From: Jeotgalibacillus terrae
Lineage (GTDB): Bacteria; Bacillota; Bacilli; Bacillales; Jeotgalibacillaceae
NCBI RefSeq assembly: GCF_016908195.1
Contig: NZ_JAFBDK010000002.1
Span: forward strand, 124,001-188,000
Direction of reading: 5' to 3'
DNA: 64,000 bases
A program made the translations under genes and the position numbers. The notes below the pieces were generated by a model, which saw only the letters and a program-made list of their open reading frames with translations, made no database searches and was not told the origin of the DNA. The first letter of the stretch is position 1, and every line of letters begins with the position of its first letter. This document shows positions 17,143 to 25,043 of the stretch, piece after piece.

Positions 17143-17531
17143 ATATATCCCCCATATAGTCTTATATTCATAAAATAATAAGATATTATCTAAATAAGTA
17201 ACCGGTTACATATGTATCTAAAAAAACAACCAGGCTTTTATGTAACCGGTTACATAAAACAATATAATATTTATATTCATACGTCAACATAATTTTTTGA
17301 AAATTTAAAATGATAATATTTTATAACCTAAAAAGCTGGTGTGGATAGAAACTAAATAGACATCCTTTCATATTAATAAATTGTTATTTTTTACTTAATA
17401 GTAAAATATTTTTAATTTTCAGAAGGATTTTATAAAATGATGTCGAAATTATACGCAACGGGACTTCTTAGGGACACTTCATTGTATACGTTAATAATCG
17501 TTTTGGCAGAGGCCGAACAGAGGAGAAATGG
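17143..17531. promoter_or_regulatory. Twin LacI-type operators and promoter of the AtuA/ADP-ribosylglycohydrolase operon
   Basis: This 389-base divergent intergenic region holds two palindromes with the core GTAACCGGTTAC. One is at 17198-17209; the other extends to a perfect 24-bp palindrome at 17236-17259. Their centres are 44 bp apart, about four helical turns, which would allow a tetramer to bridge them. The minus-strand promoter is -35 TTGACG (17282-17287), 17-bp spacer, -10 TATTGT (17259-17264), so the longer operator covers the transcription start. The cores also fit the loose CcpA cre pattern TGWNANCGNTNWCA. The rest is very AT-rich and should carry the comK promoter on the plus strand; no clear ComK box was found. 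Confidence 0.8.
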
Positions 17532-18041
17532 ATGAAAGAAAATCGCGTGGATTACGAAATCAACAGCTCAACAATGGCAATCAGGTGCGCCAGGCATCTG
17601 GAATATCAGACAATGATTATGGAGCCTGACAGAACCTGCTACTCCGCACACACTCCGGTCAAGTTGATCAATCAGGCATGTCTTGATAAAGGGAGTTCAT
17701 ACTCAGGCAGACTGGAATCAGCCAGACACAAGCTTTGCATTTACAATAAGATTCCGGTTCTTGTTGATCAATTTGAAGAAATCATTTTATTCCCAACTCA
17801 CTCACCATCACATATTGATAACACCTGGATCTCAATCGATCATTATAAAAAAATCCTTCCCCACACTGAAAAAGGGAAGGCCACTGTACTATTTACGAAT
17901 GGTGAAAGATTGACTGTCAACTGTTCTATGAGCACATTCCAGAGACAATATCAGCGTGCAGCAACGATTCTCATTCATGAAATTCATCTTCCAAAGAAAC
18001 GGATGAACCTTTATTTGAGTATGCCGCCTGTGAGGGATTAA
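17532..18041 (+). CDS. comK: ComK competence transcription factor
   Basis: 169 residues, somewhat shorter than the 192-residue B. subtilis protein. The family pattern is visible: YEINSSTMAI near the N terminus, CLDKGSSYSGRLESARH about residues 50-66, and a central LFPTHSPSHIDNTWISIDH. ComK activates DNA-uptake and recombination genes by binding AT-rich boxes. AGGAG lies 6 bases before the ATG. The shortened C terminus could affect the region that in B. subtilis is recognised by MecA, which is speculation. Many Bacillales carry this gene without known natural transformation. Confidence 0.87.
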   Translation: MKENRVDYEINSSTMAIRCARHLEYQTMIMEPDRTCYSAHTPVKLINQACLDKGSSYSGRLESARHKLCIYNKIPVLVDQFEEIILFPTHSPSHIDNTWISIDHYKKILPHTEKGKATVLFTNGERLTVNCSMSTFQRQYQRAATILIHEIHLPKKRMNLYLSMPPVRD

Positions 18042-18195
18042 TGACAGCTCAGACCTTCAGTCAAAAGGGATTGACAGACTAAAAATACCCGGTCCACTAT
18101 TTTTAGGCTTAAAGACGGGCTGATTGACTCTCATTTGAAAATTTCTATGGTACTGGAAACCTTAATGTTAATTGCTACATCTAATCCTGAATAGA

Positions 18196-18240
18196 AAAAG
18201 ACAGTGATATGCGCTGAAGCATTGCATATCACTGTCTTTT
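18196..18240. terminator. Bidirectional terminator between comK and the FMN reductase gene
   Basis: A perfect 17-bp stem (18196-18212 with 18224-18240) with A-run and T-run ends, between convergent genes. It should end transcripts from both sides. Confidence 0.85.
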
Positions 18241-18266
18241 ACACTGCTATCCGGTGCAGTCAACTT

Positions 18267-18836
18267 TTACCCTCTCGGAATCACCGGCTGTTTTACTTCA
18301 GCCTCTTTCATGGGCAGAACATTTGTCAGTGAAACGAGTGAATGGGTAAGTTCTTTCAGTCTATTCTTAATTTCAGGATCTGCGAGATGCCCGTGCTCGA
18401 AGTGATCGTTATGGGCATAGACACCACCAGGGACAATGTGTGCCCGGAAATAACTTGCAAGCGGGTTGAGCTGATGTTCGATGGCAAGATAGTGGTGGTA
18501 TGTGCCTCCTGTTGCTACAAAGCCGATTACTTTACCGCGCAGGGCGTCATTTGGAATCAGGTCAAAGACGTTTTTCAACGCCCCGGTCAGTGACCCCCTG
18601 TAGATAGGCGTTCCAATGACGAATGCATCTGCCTCTATGAACTTTCTGATGATTTGATCTGTATCACCCTTATAGGTAAGCGGATCGCGCCCATCACAAA
18701 AGTCTATTTTATATTCAGCAAGATTGATGGCTTCAACCTCAACATGTTCATATTCTTTAAGTAGCGATGCAGATTCTTTGATCATGGTAAACGTTTTTGA
18801 TCCGGACAGACTGCCTGACAGGGCTAAAATTTTCAT
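18267..18836 (-). CDS. NADPH-dependent FMN reductase (SsuE/MsuE-like)
   Basis: 189 residues of flavodoxin-like fold: the N-terminal phosphate-binding loop MKILALSGSLSGSKTFTMI and the GTPIYRGSLTGALKNVFD flavin-binding motif near residue 75. It reduces FMN with NAD(P)H to supply FMNH2 to the partner monooxygenase. Its ATG overlaps the stop of the monooxygenase gene by four bases, so the two are translationally coupled. The pair is transcribed under a SAM-I riboswitch and is therefore expected to be on when sulfur amino acids are scarce. Confidence 0.88.
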   Translation of the reverse strand: MKILALSGSLSGSKTFTMIKESASLLKEYEHVEVEAINLAEYKIDFCDGRDPLTYKGDTDQIIRKFIEADAFVIGTPIYRGSLTGALKNVFDLIPNDALRGKVIGFVATGGTYHHYLAIEHQLNPLASYFRAHIVPGGVYAHNDHFEHGHLADPEIKNRLKELTHSLVSLTNVLPMKEAEVKQPVIPRG

Positions 18837-19921
18837 GCCAGCACCCCGCTTTCCTTCAGCGCCAGTTCCTTCTCTTTAACCAGCGGAATGACTTCTTTAC
18901 CGAAGTGCTCGAGATCCGTTTCGTAATGAAAATGTCCTGTCAATACAATATCTACGCCGATTTTTTTCAGTTCAATGATTCGATCAGCAACCTGTTCAGC
19001 TGTTCCAATCAGTCCGGTTTTAAATCCGTCATTGTACTGAACGAGATCTTCGAACGTGGAGTTTGCCCACATGCCCTCCTTCTCTTTCGACGCCTGACCA
19101 GCATCCTTGACTGCCTCTTTGAACCCTTCAACTGCTTCTGTATCAGCGTGTAAGACGATCTGTCTGAGAAGATCGATTGCTTCTTCTTCCGTATCACGTA
19201 CAATTGCAAAACCATTTACCGCAAATTTCACTGTACGCCCTTCCTTTTCAGCAAGTGCACGTACTTCAGTAATCTGCTTTTTGAACCCTTCAATCGTGTT
19301 GCCGTTCATAAAATACACGTCTGATACACGTGCTGCCATTTCCTTTGCAGCACGGGAATTCCCTCCCTGAAAAATCGGCAGGTCCCCGCCCTGAACCGGC
19401 TTCGGTTTAAAGGGTGCTTCATTGATCCGGTAGAAATCTCCTTTAAAAGTTGTCTTCTCCTGTGTCCAAAGCTCACGCAAAACGCGGGCAAACTCCTCAG
19501 ATCTTCTATAGCGCTCATCATGGTCAAGCCAGTGCTCGCCATAGCCGATGAACTCCTGCTTGAACCATCCGCTCACAATATTGACAGCCGCTCTGCCGTT
19601 ACTGATCTGATCAAGTGTAGCAAGCATTTTTGCATATACAGCCGGGTGCCATAAGCCTGGATGAACGGCCGCAATCAGATTGATTTTCTTCGTCACAGCA
19701 GCAAGTGCAGAACCAAGCGTGATCGCCTCAAGCTGATTTTCAGCTCCATAACTCGCGAAAAACCTTGTCTGTAACAGTGCATAATCATAACCTGCGTCTT
19801 CTGCAATCTGTACATATCGTTTATTTGCCTCAAAGCTCCAATCTGTATCCTGTGGAAGCTTTGATACAACCAGTCCTCCACTGACATTGGGTACCCAATA
19901 CGCAAATTTCAAATTCGTCAT
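18833..19921 (-). CDS. sfnG: FMNH2-dependent dimethylsulfone monooxygenase (SfnG-like)
   Basis: 362 residues of the bacterial-luciferase-like monooxygenase family. The start FAYWVPNVSGGLVVSKLPQ, NIVSGWFKQEFIGYGEHWLDHDERYRRSEEF-like middle and PIFQGGNSRAAKEMAARVSD are characteristic of SfnG and its close alkanesulfonate relatives (SsuD). SfnG oxidises dimethylsulfone to methanesulfinate, using FMNH2 from the reductase encoded next to it, to scavenge sulfur. AAGGAG lies upstream of the ATG and overlaps the stop of a small ORF. Control by the SAM-I riboswitch at 20078-20232 supports a sulfur-acquisition role. The exact organosulfur substrate is not certain. Confidence 0.87.
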   Translation of the reverse strand: MTNLKFAYWVPNVSGGLVVSKLPQDTDWSFEANKRYVQIAEDAGYDYALLQTRFFASYGAENQLEAITLGSALAAVTKKINLIAAVHPGLWHPAVYAKMLATLDQISNGRAAVNIVSGWFKQEFIGYGEHWLDHDERYRRSEEFARVLRELWTQEKTTFKGDFYRINEAPFKPKPVQGGDLPIFQGGNSRAAKEMAARVSDVYFMNGNTIEGFKKQITEVRALAEKEGRTVKFAVNGFAIVRDTEEEAIDLLRQIVLHADTEAVEGFKEAVKDAGQASKEKEGMWANSTFEDLVQYNDGFKTGLIGTAEQVADRIIELKKIGVDIVLTGHFHYETDLEHFGKEVIPLVKEKELALKESGVLA

Positions 19922-19934
19922 GTTGATCGTCTCC

Positions 19935-20027
19935 TTATGAGTAAAGTAAATAGACGAACATCCCTGTCAGTGTTACGATAACTGTGATGAACAGAGATAT
20001 CCGGTGCAATCTGGTGTCCTGGATCAT
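19935..20027 (-). CDS. Possible 30-residue membrane microprotein upstream of sfnG
   Basis: An ORF from ATG at 20027 to TAA at 19937 encodes a basic N terminus (MIQDTRLHRIS) and one hydrophobic helix (LFITVIVTLTGMFVYLLY). Its stop overlaps the sfnG ribosome binding site, which suggests coupling. It lies between the riboswitch terminator and sfnG. Against it: no clear ribosome binding site sits ahead of the ATG, and the nearest GAGGTG is about 20 bases up in a hairpin (20030-20054). Real but unproven. Confidence 0.4.
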   Translation of the reverse strand: MIQDTRLHRISLFITVIVTLTGMFVYLLYS

Positions 20028-20077
20028 CGATGGAAGAGGTGTTGCCGCACCTCTTCATTTTTATTTACAGCACAATA

Positions 20078-20232
20078 AAGCCCGCCTCCTTTTTATCCAA
20101 AAACAAAAGGAAGCGGGCTTTTCCGGCCACAGCCACCTCTCATCTTCGGAAACAATCCTCTGAAATTAGCACCGTGCGACGCCGGTTGCCGAGGCTTCAT
20201 TGGGTCAGTCCCTCCGCCTCTCTTGATAAGAA
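20078..20232 (-). ncRNA. SAM-I (S-box) riboswitch with expression-platform terminator
   Basis: Read on the minus strand, the segment starts with CTTATCAAGAGAGGCGGAGG and continues with ATGAAGCCTCGGCAACC, GGTGCTAATTTC and GATGAGAGG, the conserved blocks of the SAM-I aptamer in correct order. It ends with a terminator hairpin (arms about 20104-20120 and 20078-20094) followed by a short T stretch. Binding of S-adenosylmethionine should form the terminator and switch off sfnG and the reductase gene. Confidence 0.92.
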
Positions 20233-20257
20233 GTAAAGCTATTCAGTTATTAAACCC

Positions 20258-20286
20258 ATCTTAATGGTCGGAATTATAATTGTCAA
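20258..20286 (-). promoter_or_regulatory. Promoter of the SAM-riboswitch/sfnG transcript
   Basis: Minus strand -35 TTGACA (20281-20286), 17-bp spacer, -10 TAAGAT (20258-20263), about 25 bases ahead of the riboswitch. Confidence 0.75.
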
Positions 20287-20331
20287 ACTTTTTTTAAAAT
20301 ATTCAGACAGTCCTTATCTTTCCCGAACTCC

Positions 20332-21312
20332 TTATGGCATTCTATATGTGTACAAACCATTTGCATCGGATTTTATCCAGCCTTTGCCTCCAAGGTTATA
20401 CCACTGCTGTCCATCAGATGTAACTTCTGTTCCGTAAGTTTTGTAGCTGTCACCTGGTGCAAGGCCGCCTTCTGGGTGCCGCTCCGGATTAACAGCAGGT
20501 TCCTGATACGTTGCTGTAGAAAAACTTGCCTTCACGATATACGGTGTAACAATTCCATTATCTCTATGCACCCATCTGTCAGGGTTTGACTGCACTCTAA
20601 AATAGTCAACACTGCCATTACTTGCTTTTTCATAGACTTTAACGAGCCTGTCTGCTGCAAGCGTACCGTTTAGACCAACACCCGGACTGCCGTACGTATT
20701 GATGGTATCATCACCCGTATTACTTACCGTTCTTAATGTTGCCCATGAACCGTCGAATGAATGAAGAATTGGATCGACTTCATCCGGTTCACCAAAGTCC
20801 TGGCCGATTAATGCCAGTGGATCTCTTGCTGATGCAGGATTCAGCTGCTGTGGTGCCCAGTATCCTTCATGCATTTCAAAGTGAAGATGGATACCTGTTG
20901 GACCTTCAGTATATCCTGTGTTACCCATGCCTCCGATTCTTTCACCCTGGTTAACTGTCTGTCCTTCTCTTACATCCACACTATTCAAATGAGAATAGAA
21001 AGATTCATACCTCTGACCATTCACCTCGTGAGCAACTCTAATAATCGTACCATATCCTGTATAAGGACTTGTATTTGACTCGTCTACGTGTGTGACAGTG
21101 CCATCAGCCGTTGCATATATCGAACTGTCAAGTCCTCCTCCTGACCAGTCAATTCCGTTGTGAGCATTCTTAGTGAAATACTGGGTAATGACATTAGATT
21201 GTGTAACCGGCGTAACAAACGTGCTTGCGCTGGCCTTCGAACTTTCTCCAAAAAACGCAAATGTACTGAATACAAGCATTGCTGCTAATACATACTTAAT
21301 AAATTGTCTCAT
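20332..21312 (-). CDS. Secreted M23-family metallopeptidase
   Basis: 326 residues from the ATG at 21312, preceded by GGGAGG. A signal peptide (RQFIKYVLAAMLVFSTFAFFG) ends near an ASAS cleavage region at about residue 30. The M23 (lysostaphin/LytM-type) domain covers about residues 35-170. Zinc ligands appear in HNGIDW and in HLHFEMHEGY, so it should cut peptide cross-links in peptidoglycan. The C-terminal half, with TINTYGSPG and WVHRDNG segments, looks like SH3-like cell-wall-binding repeats. It is monocistronic. A pair of direct repeats flanks its -10 element. Confidence 0.87.
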   Translation of the reverse strand: MRQFIKYVLAAMLVFSTFAFFGESSKASASTFVTPVTQSNVITQYFTKNAHNGIDWSGGGLDSSIYATADGTVTHVDESNTSPYTGYGTIIRVAHEVNGQRYESFYSHLNSVDVREGQTVNQGERIGGMGNTGYTEGPTGIHLHFEMHEGYWAPQQLNPASARDPLALIGQDFGEPDEVDPILHSFDGSWATLRTVSNTGDDTINTYGSPGVGLNGTLAADRLVKVYEKASNGSVDYFRVQSNPDRWVHRDNGIVTPYIVKASFSTATYQEPAVNPERHPEGGLAPGDSYKTYGTEVTSDGQQWYNLGGKGWIKSDANGLYTYRMP

Positions 21313-21840
21313 GTGTACCTCCCTGAAATTTAATACATGACAATTATATACACGCATGACAATTCATTGACATGGTTCATTCCAATGATTTCTATTTTGC
21401 TATTTTCTGATTCAGATATGATGATACATTTTCATGATTTTTACATATCAATGAAACATGGTTAACCCTGCTAAATGTCCAGTTATAAAGATTAAGTTAT
21501 ATGTAATACGGCTCATCCCATCTACCACAGGGTTATCAGAATAACAGAATCTTAAACATTACAAGTTTGTTCCAGGAATAAAATATTTTATTTTTAGACT
21601 TTATGCGGAGGAGATAGTCTGAAAGTTTACTGTACTTAGTGGATGGGTGGCTCAAAGATCATATGTTGTATTCTGCTATCACTGATATATCTCTAAGAAG
21701 CGGATAAATCTTTACTTGAAAATGTCATCGGTAAAAGATTAAAAAGGGGGACAGAGTTAACACTTCAATAAAAGTGTCGACTCTGTCCCCTTTTTTTGGA
21801 GTATCAACTCCGTCCCCATACCCTGAATCTGTTCAATATC
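21313..21840. promoter_or_regulatory. Intergenic region: M23 gene promoter with flanking direct repeats; repeat element at right end
   Basis: On the minus strand a TATAAT (21343-21348) precedes the peptidase gene; its -35 is weak. Two identical 9-mers (CATGACAAT on the plus strand, 21336-21344 and 21355-21363) overlap and flank it with a 19-bp period, which suggests a regulator binding site. From 21400 to 21740 I see no gene. The right end contains the palindromic repeat described separately. Confidence 0.45.
21741..21817. repeat. GGGGACAGAGTT-family palindromic repeat
   Basis: Nearly perfect hairpin: GGGGACAGAGT with ACTCTGTCCCC, inner ACACTT/AAGTGT, flanked by A5 and T7, so it could also act as a terminator in either direction. 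A half copy (GGAGTATCAACTCCGTCCCC) follows directly. The same words occur at 1-124 and 24919-24965. Confidence 0.7.
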
Positions 21841-22797
21841 CTACCATGGCGCATTCCATATCAAATCAAAAAAGTGAACCTCACCGTAATCCCCGTCTGA
21901 TCTATACACGAGGTCAAATCCTCTTTGTTTCCACTCTTCAGCAAGCTCGCTGTTCCCTTTCTGCCGTGCCAGTTCAGCTGCTATTCCATAAACAGCACCT
22001 GACTCTATGCTATTTCCTTTCAACTGATTGCGATCATATCTGCCTGAGATAGAACGCTCAGTCTCCCATTCATTTTGTAGCCAGTTCCAGAACTGATCAT
22101 CCGACAGACTCAATTCTTCAAGCTCTAAAGCGATGAGCAGCTGGTCCACCATATGCACTTCATCTGCCTGATCGAAATTTTCTTCTTCAATTAGATAGAA
22201 TTCATCATAGAAAATGTGATCTGCCTGCGCGGCTTTCTTATAAAGCTGCTTCATGCCTCCCAAATTCAGATCTTCAAACTCCTCCATCCCATAGCTGAGC
22301 ACTACACGATTACTAGATTGCTGATGCTCCCAGTCGTAAAAGTCAGCCACCATGCCATCTTTCACCTGATTCTCTTCAATTGACTGAATAACATGAGCTT
22401 TGTTTTCCATATAAGGCAGCACTCTCGCATCATCTATCCATGCATTTGTCCGAGCGGGCTCCTGACCTTCGATTTTCCACGCAAGAAATTGTTCACCATT
22501 ATTTTCAACTAAAAACTCTCTTTCAATAACATGCAATTGATTAGCCACCTCTTCAGCCAACTGTTGATTAGCCAGCCACTGAATATATAACCCTGTAGAT
22601 TCCAGTAAATACTGTTCACTTTCATCCATTCCATATGAACGTATTTTACCGTAATCCGTCAGATAATGGGTTTCTGCTATGTCATGAAAAGATTCTGCCG
22701 ACCAATACGTGTCATCATCCGGCTTCATCATGAGCATCACTCCTATTGCACCGATCAGAATGAACAACACAGTTATAATCCAAATAGACTTCTTCAT
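21841..22797 (-). CDS. Membrane-anchored putative glycoside hydrolase (GH8/YdaJ-like)
   Basis: 318 residues with an N-terminal signal anchor (residues 4-23) and an extracytoplasmic alpha-helical region that resembles the six-hairpin glycosidase fold of GH8 enzymes (ARTNAWIDDARVLPYM; SIESGAVYGIAAELA). It is the third gene after a degenerate GGDEF protein and a family 2 glycosyltransferase, whose stop overlaps this start (TAATG). In the B. subtilis yda operon a comparable hydrolase accompanies the polysaccharide synthase, and cellulose-type systems use GH8 enzymes to trim product. The assignment to GH8 rests on context plus weak sequence feel. Confidence 0.6.
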   Translation of the reverse strand: MKKSIWIITVLFILIGAIGVMLMMKPDDDTYWSAESFHDIAETHYLTDYGKIRSYGMDESEQYLLESTGLYIQWLANQQLAEEVANQLHVIEREFLVENNGEQFLAWKIEGQEPARTNAWIDDARVLPYMENKAHVIQSIEENQVKDGMVADFYDWEHQQSSNRVVLSYGMEEFEDLNLGGMKQLYKKAAQADHIFYDEFYLIEEENFDQADEVHMVDQLLIALELEELSLSDDQFWNWLQNEWETERSISGRYDRNQLKGNSIESGAVYGIAAELARQKGNSELAEEWKQRGFDLVYRSDGDYGEVHFFDLIWNAPW

Positions 22798-24035
22798 TAA
22801 ATCGGCCTGTTTTTGAAACGGTTTGTTTTATCCCATTTGATGGTTTCCCGCTTCACGATTCGTTTCCACACATAGATCACAGCACTCCGTCCAAGTAAAA
22901 TGACAAACAGCTGCGCATACGTAAAATACATGATGAGTGCAACTGTTACTTTTAAAGGTGAGACCGTCCGATCCATCACGATTGCACCGATCAACTGACC
23001 TGTGTAGACAATATAACTCATAAACCACAGCATCAGAATTGGTGCGGCATATGTCGGCTCGAATAAATCGAATAGGCTCCCAATGAAAAAGAGATGAGAA
23101 AATAACAACAGGACCGCAAACAATAGATACACGGTCAAATGCTGAATCGAATGATGAAAAGCTTTTTTACGCCAGAATTTTGATGATAGAAACAGTTTCT
23201 CCAGTAAATACAGATTTCCAATCAGCCATCTAGTTCTCTGCTTGATAAACGTCTTAATCGTTTCCGGCTCCTGTTCCCATGTTTTTGAAGCCGGTACAAC
23301 AGGCAACAGATACCCTTCAGCTGTGAGACGAATCGTCAGTTCAGCATCCTCTGCCAGCGCATATACGTCGTACTTTCCAAGCTTATCGATAATGTCTTTT
23401 CGCAGCAGCATATTGGTTCCTGCTAATGACCCCAGCTTTAACAGCTGCCAGCGGCCTGATTGCATCAGGAGCTGAAAAACCTGAAACTCGAGTGCGATCA
23501 TTTGTGTTAGCAGGTTTTTGTCTGCATTTCTCGTTTTGACATATCCTACTGCACCGGCAGCCTTTGGTGTTGTTTCCGCTTTTTCCACAAGAAACTTCAC
23601 TGCATCAGGCTCGGGCTGATTATCTGCATCATAGACCAGAAAGTACTCAGATTCGATAATTGATAATCCATAATTCAGGACGCGGGACTTACCTTTAGGC
23701 TCCCCGGGAGGAACAGAAATGTAATGAATCCGGCTGAATGCCTCCTGAAAAGACTTCCCGATTTCAGGTGTCCGGTCAGATGATCCATCATCAAGCAGAT
23801 AGATGTTCAACTCTCCTGGATAATCAAGCTTAGCCATTGCATGAAGGGTATCCTCTATCACAATTTCTTCGTTATGAGCAGGAATGAGAACAGACACAGA
23901 CGGATATGTTTCTAACTTGATTGGTTGTTGTTTTTTTGCTCTAAAATAAACACCAGCTAACGTTAAAACAGAATAAAAAACCAGTAACGTCCAGAAGAAC
24001 GTCATGATCAATAGCAGGACGATATTCAATTTCAC
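22797..24035 (-). CDS. ydaM: Processive family 2 glycosyltransferase (YdaM-like exopolysaccharide synthase)
   Basis: 412 residues. A membrane helix at about residues 5-27 precedes a GT-A domain with the full processive synthase set: DDGSSD (near residue 82), DADNQ (DxD), AEDAEL, and QRTRW (QxxRW), followed by three to four C-terminal helices. This is the pattern of cellulose or hyaluronan-type synthases that polymerise and export a glycan. The GTG start overlaps the stop of the c-di-GMP-receptor-like gene by four bases. In B. subtilis, YdaM works with YdaK to make an unidentified exopolysaccharide in response to c-di-GMP. Confidence 0.85.
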   Translation of the reverse strand: MKLNIVLLLIMTFFWTLLVFYSVLTLAGVYFRAKKQQPIKLETYPSVSVLIPAHNEEIVIEDTLHAMAKLDYPGELNIYLLDDGSSDRTPEIGKSFQEAFSRIHYISVPPGEPKGKSRVLNYGLSIIESEYFLVYDADNQPEPDAVKFLVEKAETTPKAAGAVGYVKTRNADKNLLTQMIALEFQVFQLLMQSGRWQLLKLGSLAGTNMLLRKDIIDKLGKYDVYALAEDAELTIRLTAEGYLLPVVPASKTWEQEPETIKTFIKQRTRWLIGNLYLLEKLFLSSKFWRKKAFHHSIQHLTVYLLFAVLLLFSHLFFIGSLFDLFEPTYAAPILMLWFMSYIVYTGQLIGAIVMDRTVSPLKVTVALIMYFTYAQLFVILLGRSAVIYVWKRIVKRETIKWDKTNRFKNRPI

Positions 24036-24802
24036 GCCCCCCTTTGATGATCAAATTGTTCCATGATTTTTTTCAAGTTTCCAATTTCATATGAAGTAAT
24101 GTGATAAGGCAGTTCAATGTAATTCACATACTCTCTCAATTTATCTTTGAGCCTTTCTATCACGATTGCTTCACCCTCTGTATTTGTTCCCTGCAGGAAG
24201 ACAAAAACTTCACTTTGACTAGGAGATGTCACCAGATCAAATTCCTCTCTGACCGTATGCAGACAGGTATTGATAAAATAATGTCTCAGTGAATCCCTGG
24301 CCGTCAGTGGAACCGAGTCCTTTACATTAAAATAGATGAGACGTCCCTTTTCACTTCTACGCCGCATAGCAGTTTCAATTAGCAACCCCCGTTCCATAAA
24401 TTCAGGCATCGACAGAGCTTTAGTATTCCAGTCGAACTTCTCAAGTAAGCCGATTCGCTCTTCTAAACTCTTATTCTCTTCTACTAAAGACTTAACATCA
24501 TGTACAATCAGCCAAAGACTAAGCAGAGAAGCTGTTAACAGAAGATGAGCCGCAATCAATATGTATTGACCACCACTGAAAATATCCTCCATTTGTGCAT
24601 AAATCGTTAGACCAAATCCGTATATGATTATGGTAGACAGGACAATTAGAAAATTAATTTTTGTTCTGAAAAATACCATTAAAACAAGAGACAACATGAC
24701 GAGCATCACATGATTTGAAGCGTAACCTTCAGGGAGCAAAGCCAGCAGACCAAATGTCACTCCCCATAATAGAAACAATAAATACAGACGTTTCTTAAAC
24801 AT
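24032..24802 (-). CDS. ydaK: Membrane protein with degenerate GGDEF domain (YdaK-like)
   Basis: 256 residues from the ATG at 24802, which has GAGG 7 bases upstream. The N-terminal half contains about four to five membrane helices (residues 5-110), then a coiled-coil linker (VEENKSLEERIGLLEKF) and a C-terminal GGDEF-like domain whose active motif is replaced by SPSQSEVFVF. It therefore cannot make c-di-GMP and may only sense it. YdaK of B. subtilis is a c-di-GMP receptor that activates the adjacent exopolysaccharide machinery. The homology is inferred from architecture and operon order. Confidence 0.72.
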   Translation of the reverse strand: MFKKRLYLLFLLWGVTFGLLALLPEGYASNHVMLVMLSLVLMVFFRTKINFLIVLSTIIIYGFGLTIYAQMEDIFSGGQYILIAAHLLLTASLLSLWLIVHDVKSLVEENKSLEERIGLLEKFDWNTKALSMPEFMERGLLIETAMRRRSEKGRLIYFNVKDSVPLTARDSLRHYFINTCLHTVREEFDLVTSPSQSEVFVFLQGTNTEGEAIVIERLKDKLREYVNYIELPYHITSYEIGNLKKIMEQFDHQRGA

Positions 24803-24918
24803 GTACATTCCTCTTTCTACGGATAAAATAAGCCAGGCCAAAATCCTGGTCTTACTGTTTTATACCCGTAAAATAGGATTTTAGAACCACTATGAACACA
24901 TCTGTATATTAAAAGAAT

Positions 24919-24965
24919 AAAAAAGGGGAACAGAGTCTTGTCTGTCATATACTCTTCTCCCCCTT
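24919..24965. repeat. Degenerate GGGGACAGAGTT-type hairpin
   Basis: GGGGAACAGAGT (24925-24936) faces ACTCTTCTCCCC (24951-24962) with A-rich left flank. Ten of twelve positions pair. It is a degraded copy of the repeat at 21741-21817, and its right edge abuts the -35 of the downstream regulator gene. Confidence 0.5.
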
Positions 24966-25011
24966 GCAAACGCTTCAATTTTTTTGTATGATCAGTCATG
25001 TAAACGTTTAC
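24964..25011 (+). promoter_or_regulatory. Promoter and autoregulatory operator of the alpha-glucoside regulator
   Basis: -35 TTGCAA (24964-24969), 17-bp spacer, -10 TATGAT (24987-24992). A cre-like GCAAACGCTTC overlaps the -35. The palindrome GTAAACGTTTAC (25000-25011) lies at the transcription start and matches the cores of the operators at 26076-26150, so the regulator probably represses itself. Confidence 0.75.
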
Positions 25012-25043
25012 GTAATCAATTGAATAGTCAGGAGGCATGTAAT

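Noticed and set aside
17290-17531. ComK boxes (AAAA-N5-TTTT pairs) upstream of comK
   Set aside because: The region is full of A/T runs, but no pair with the correct spacing matched at all positions.
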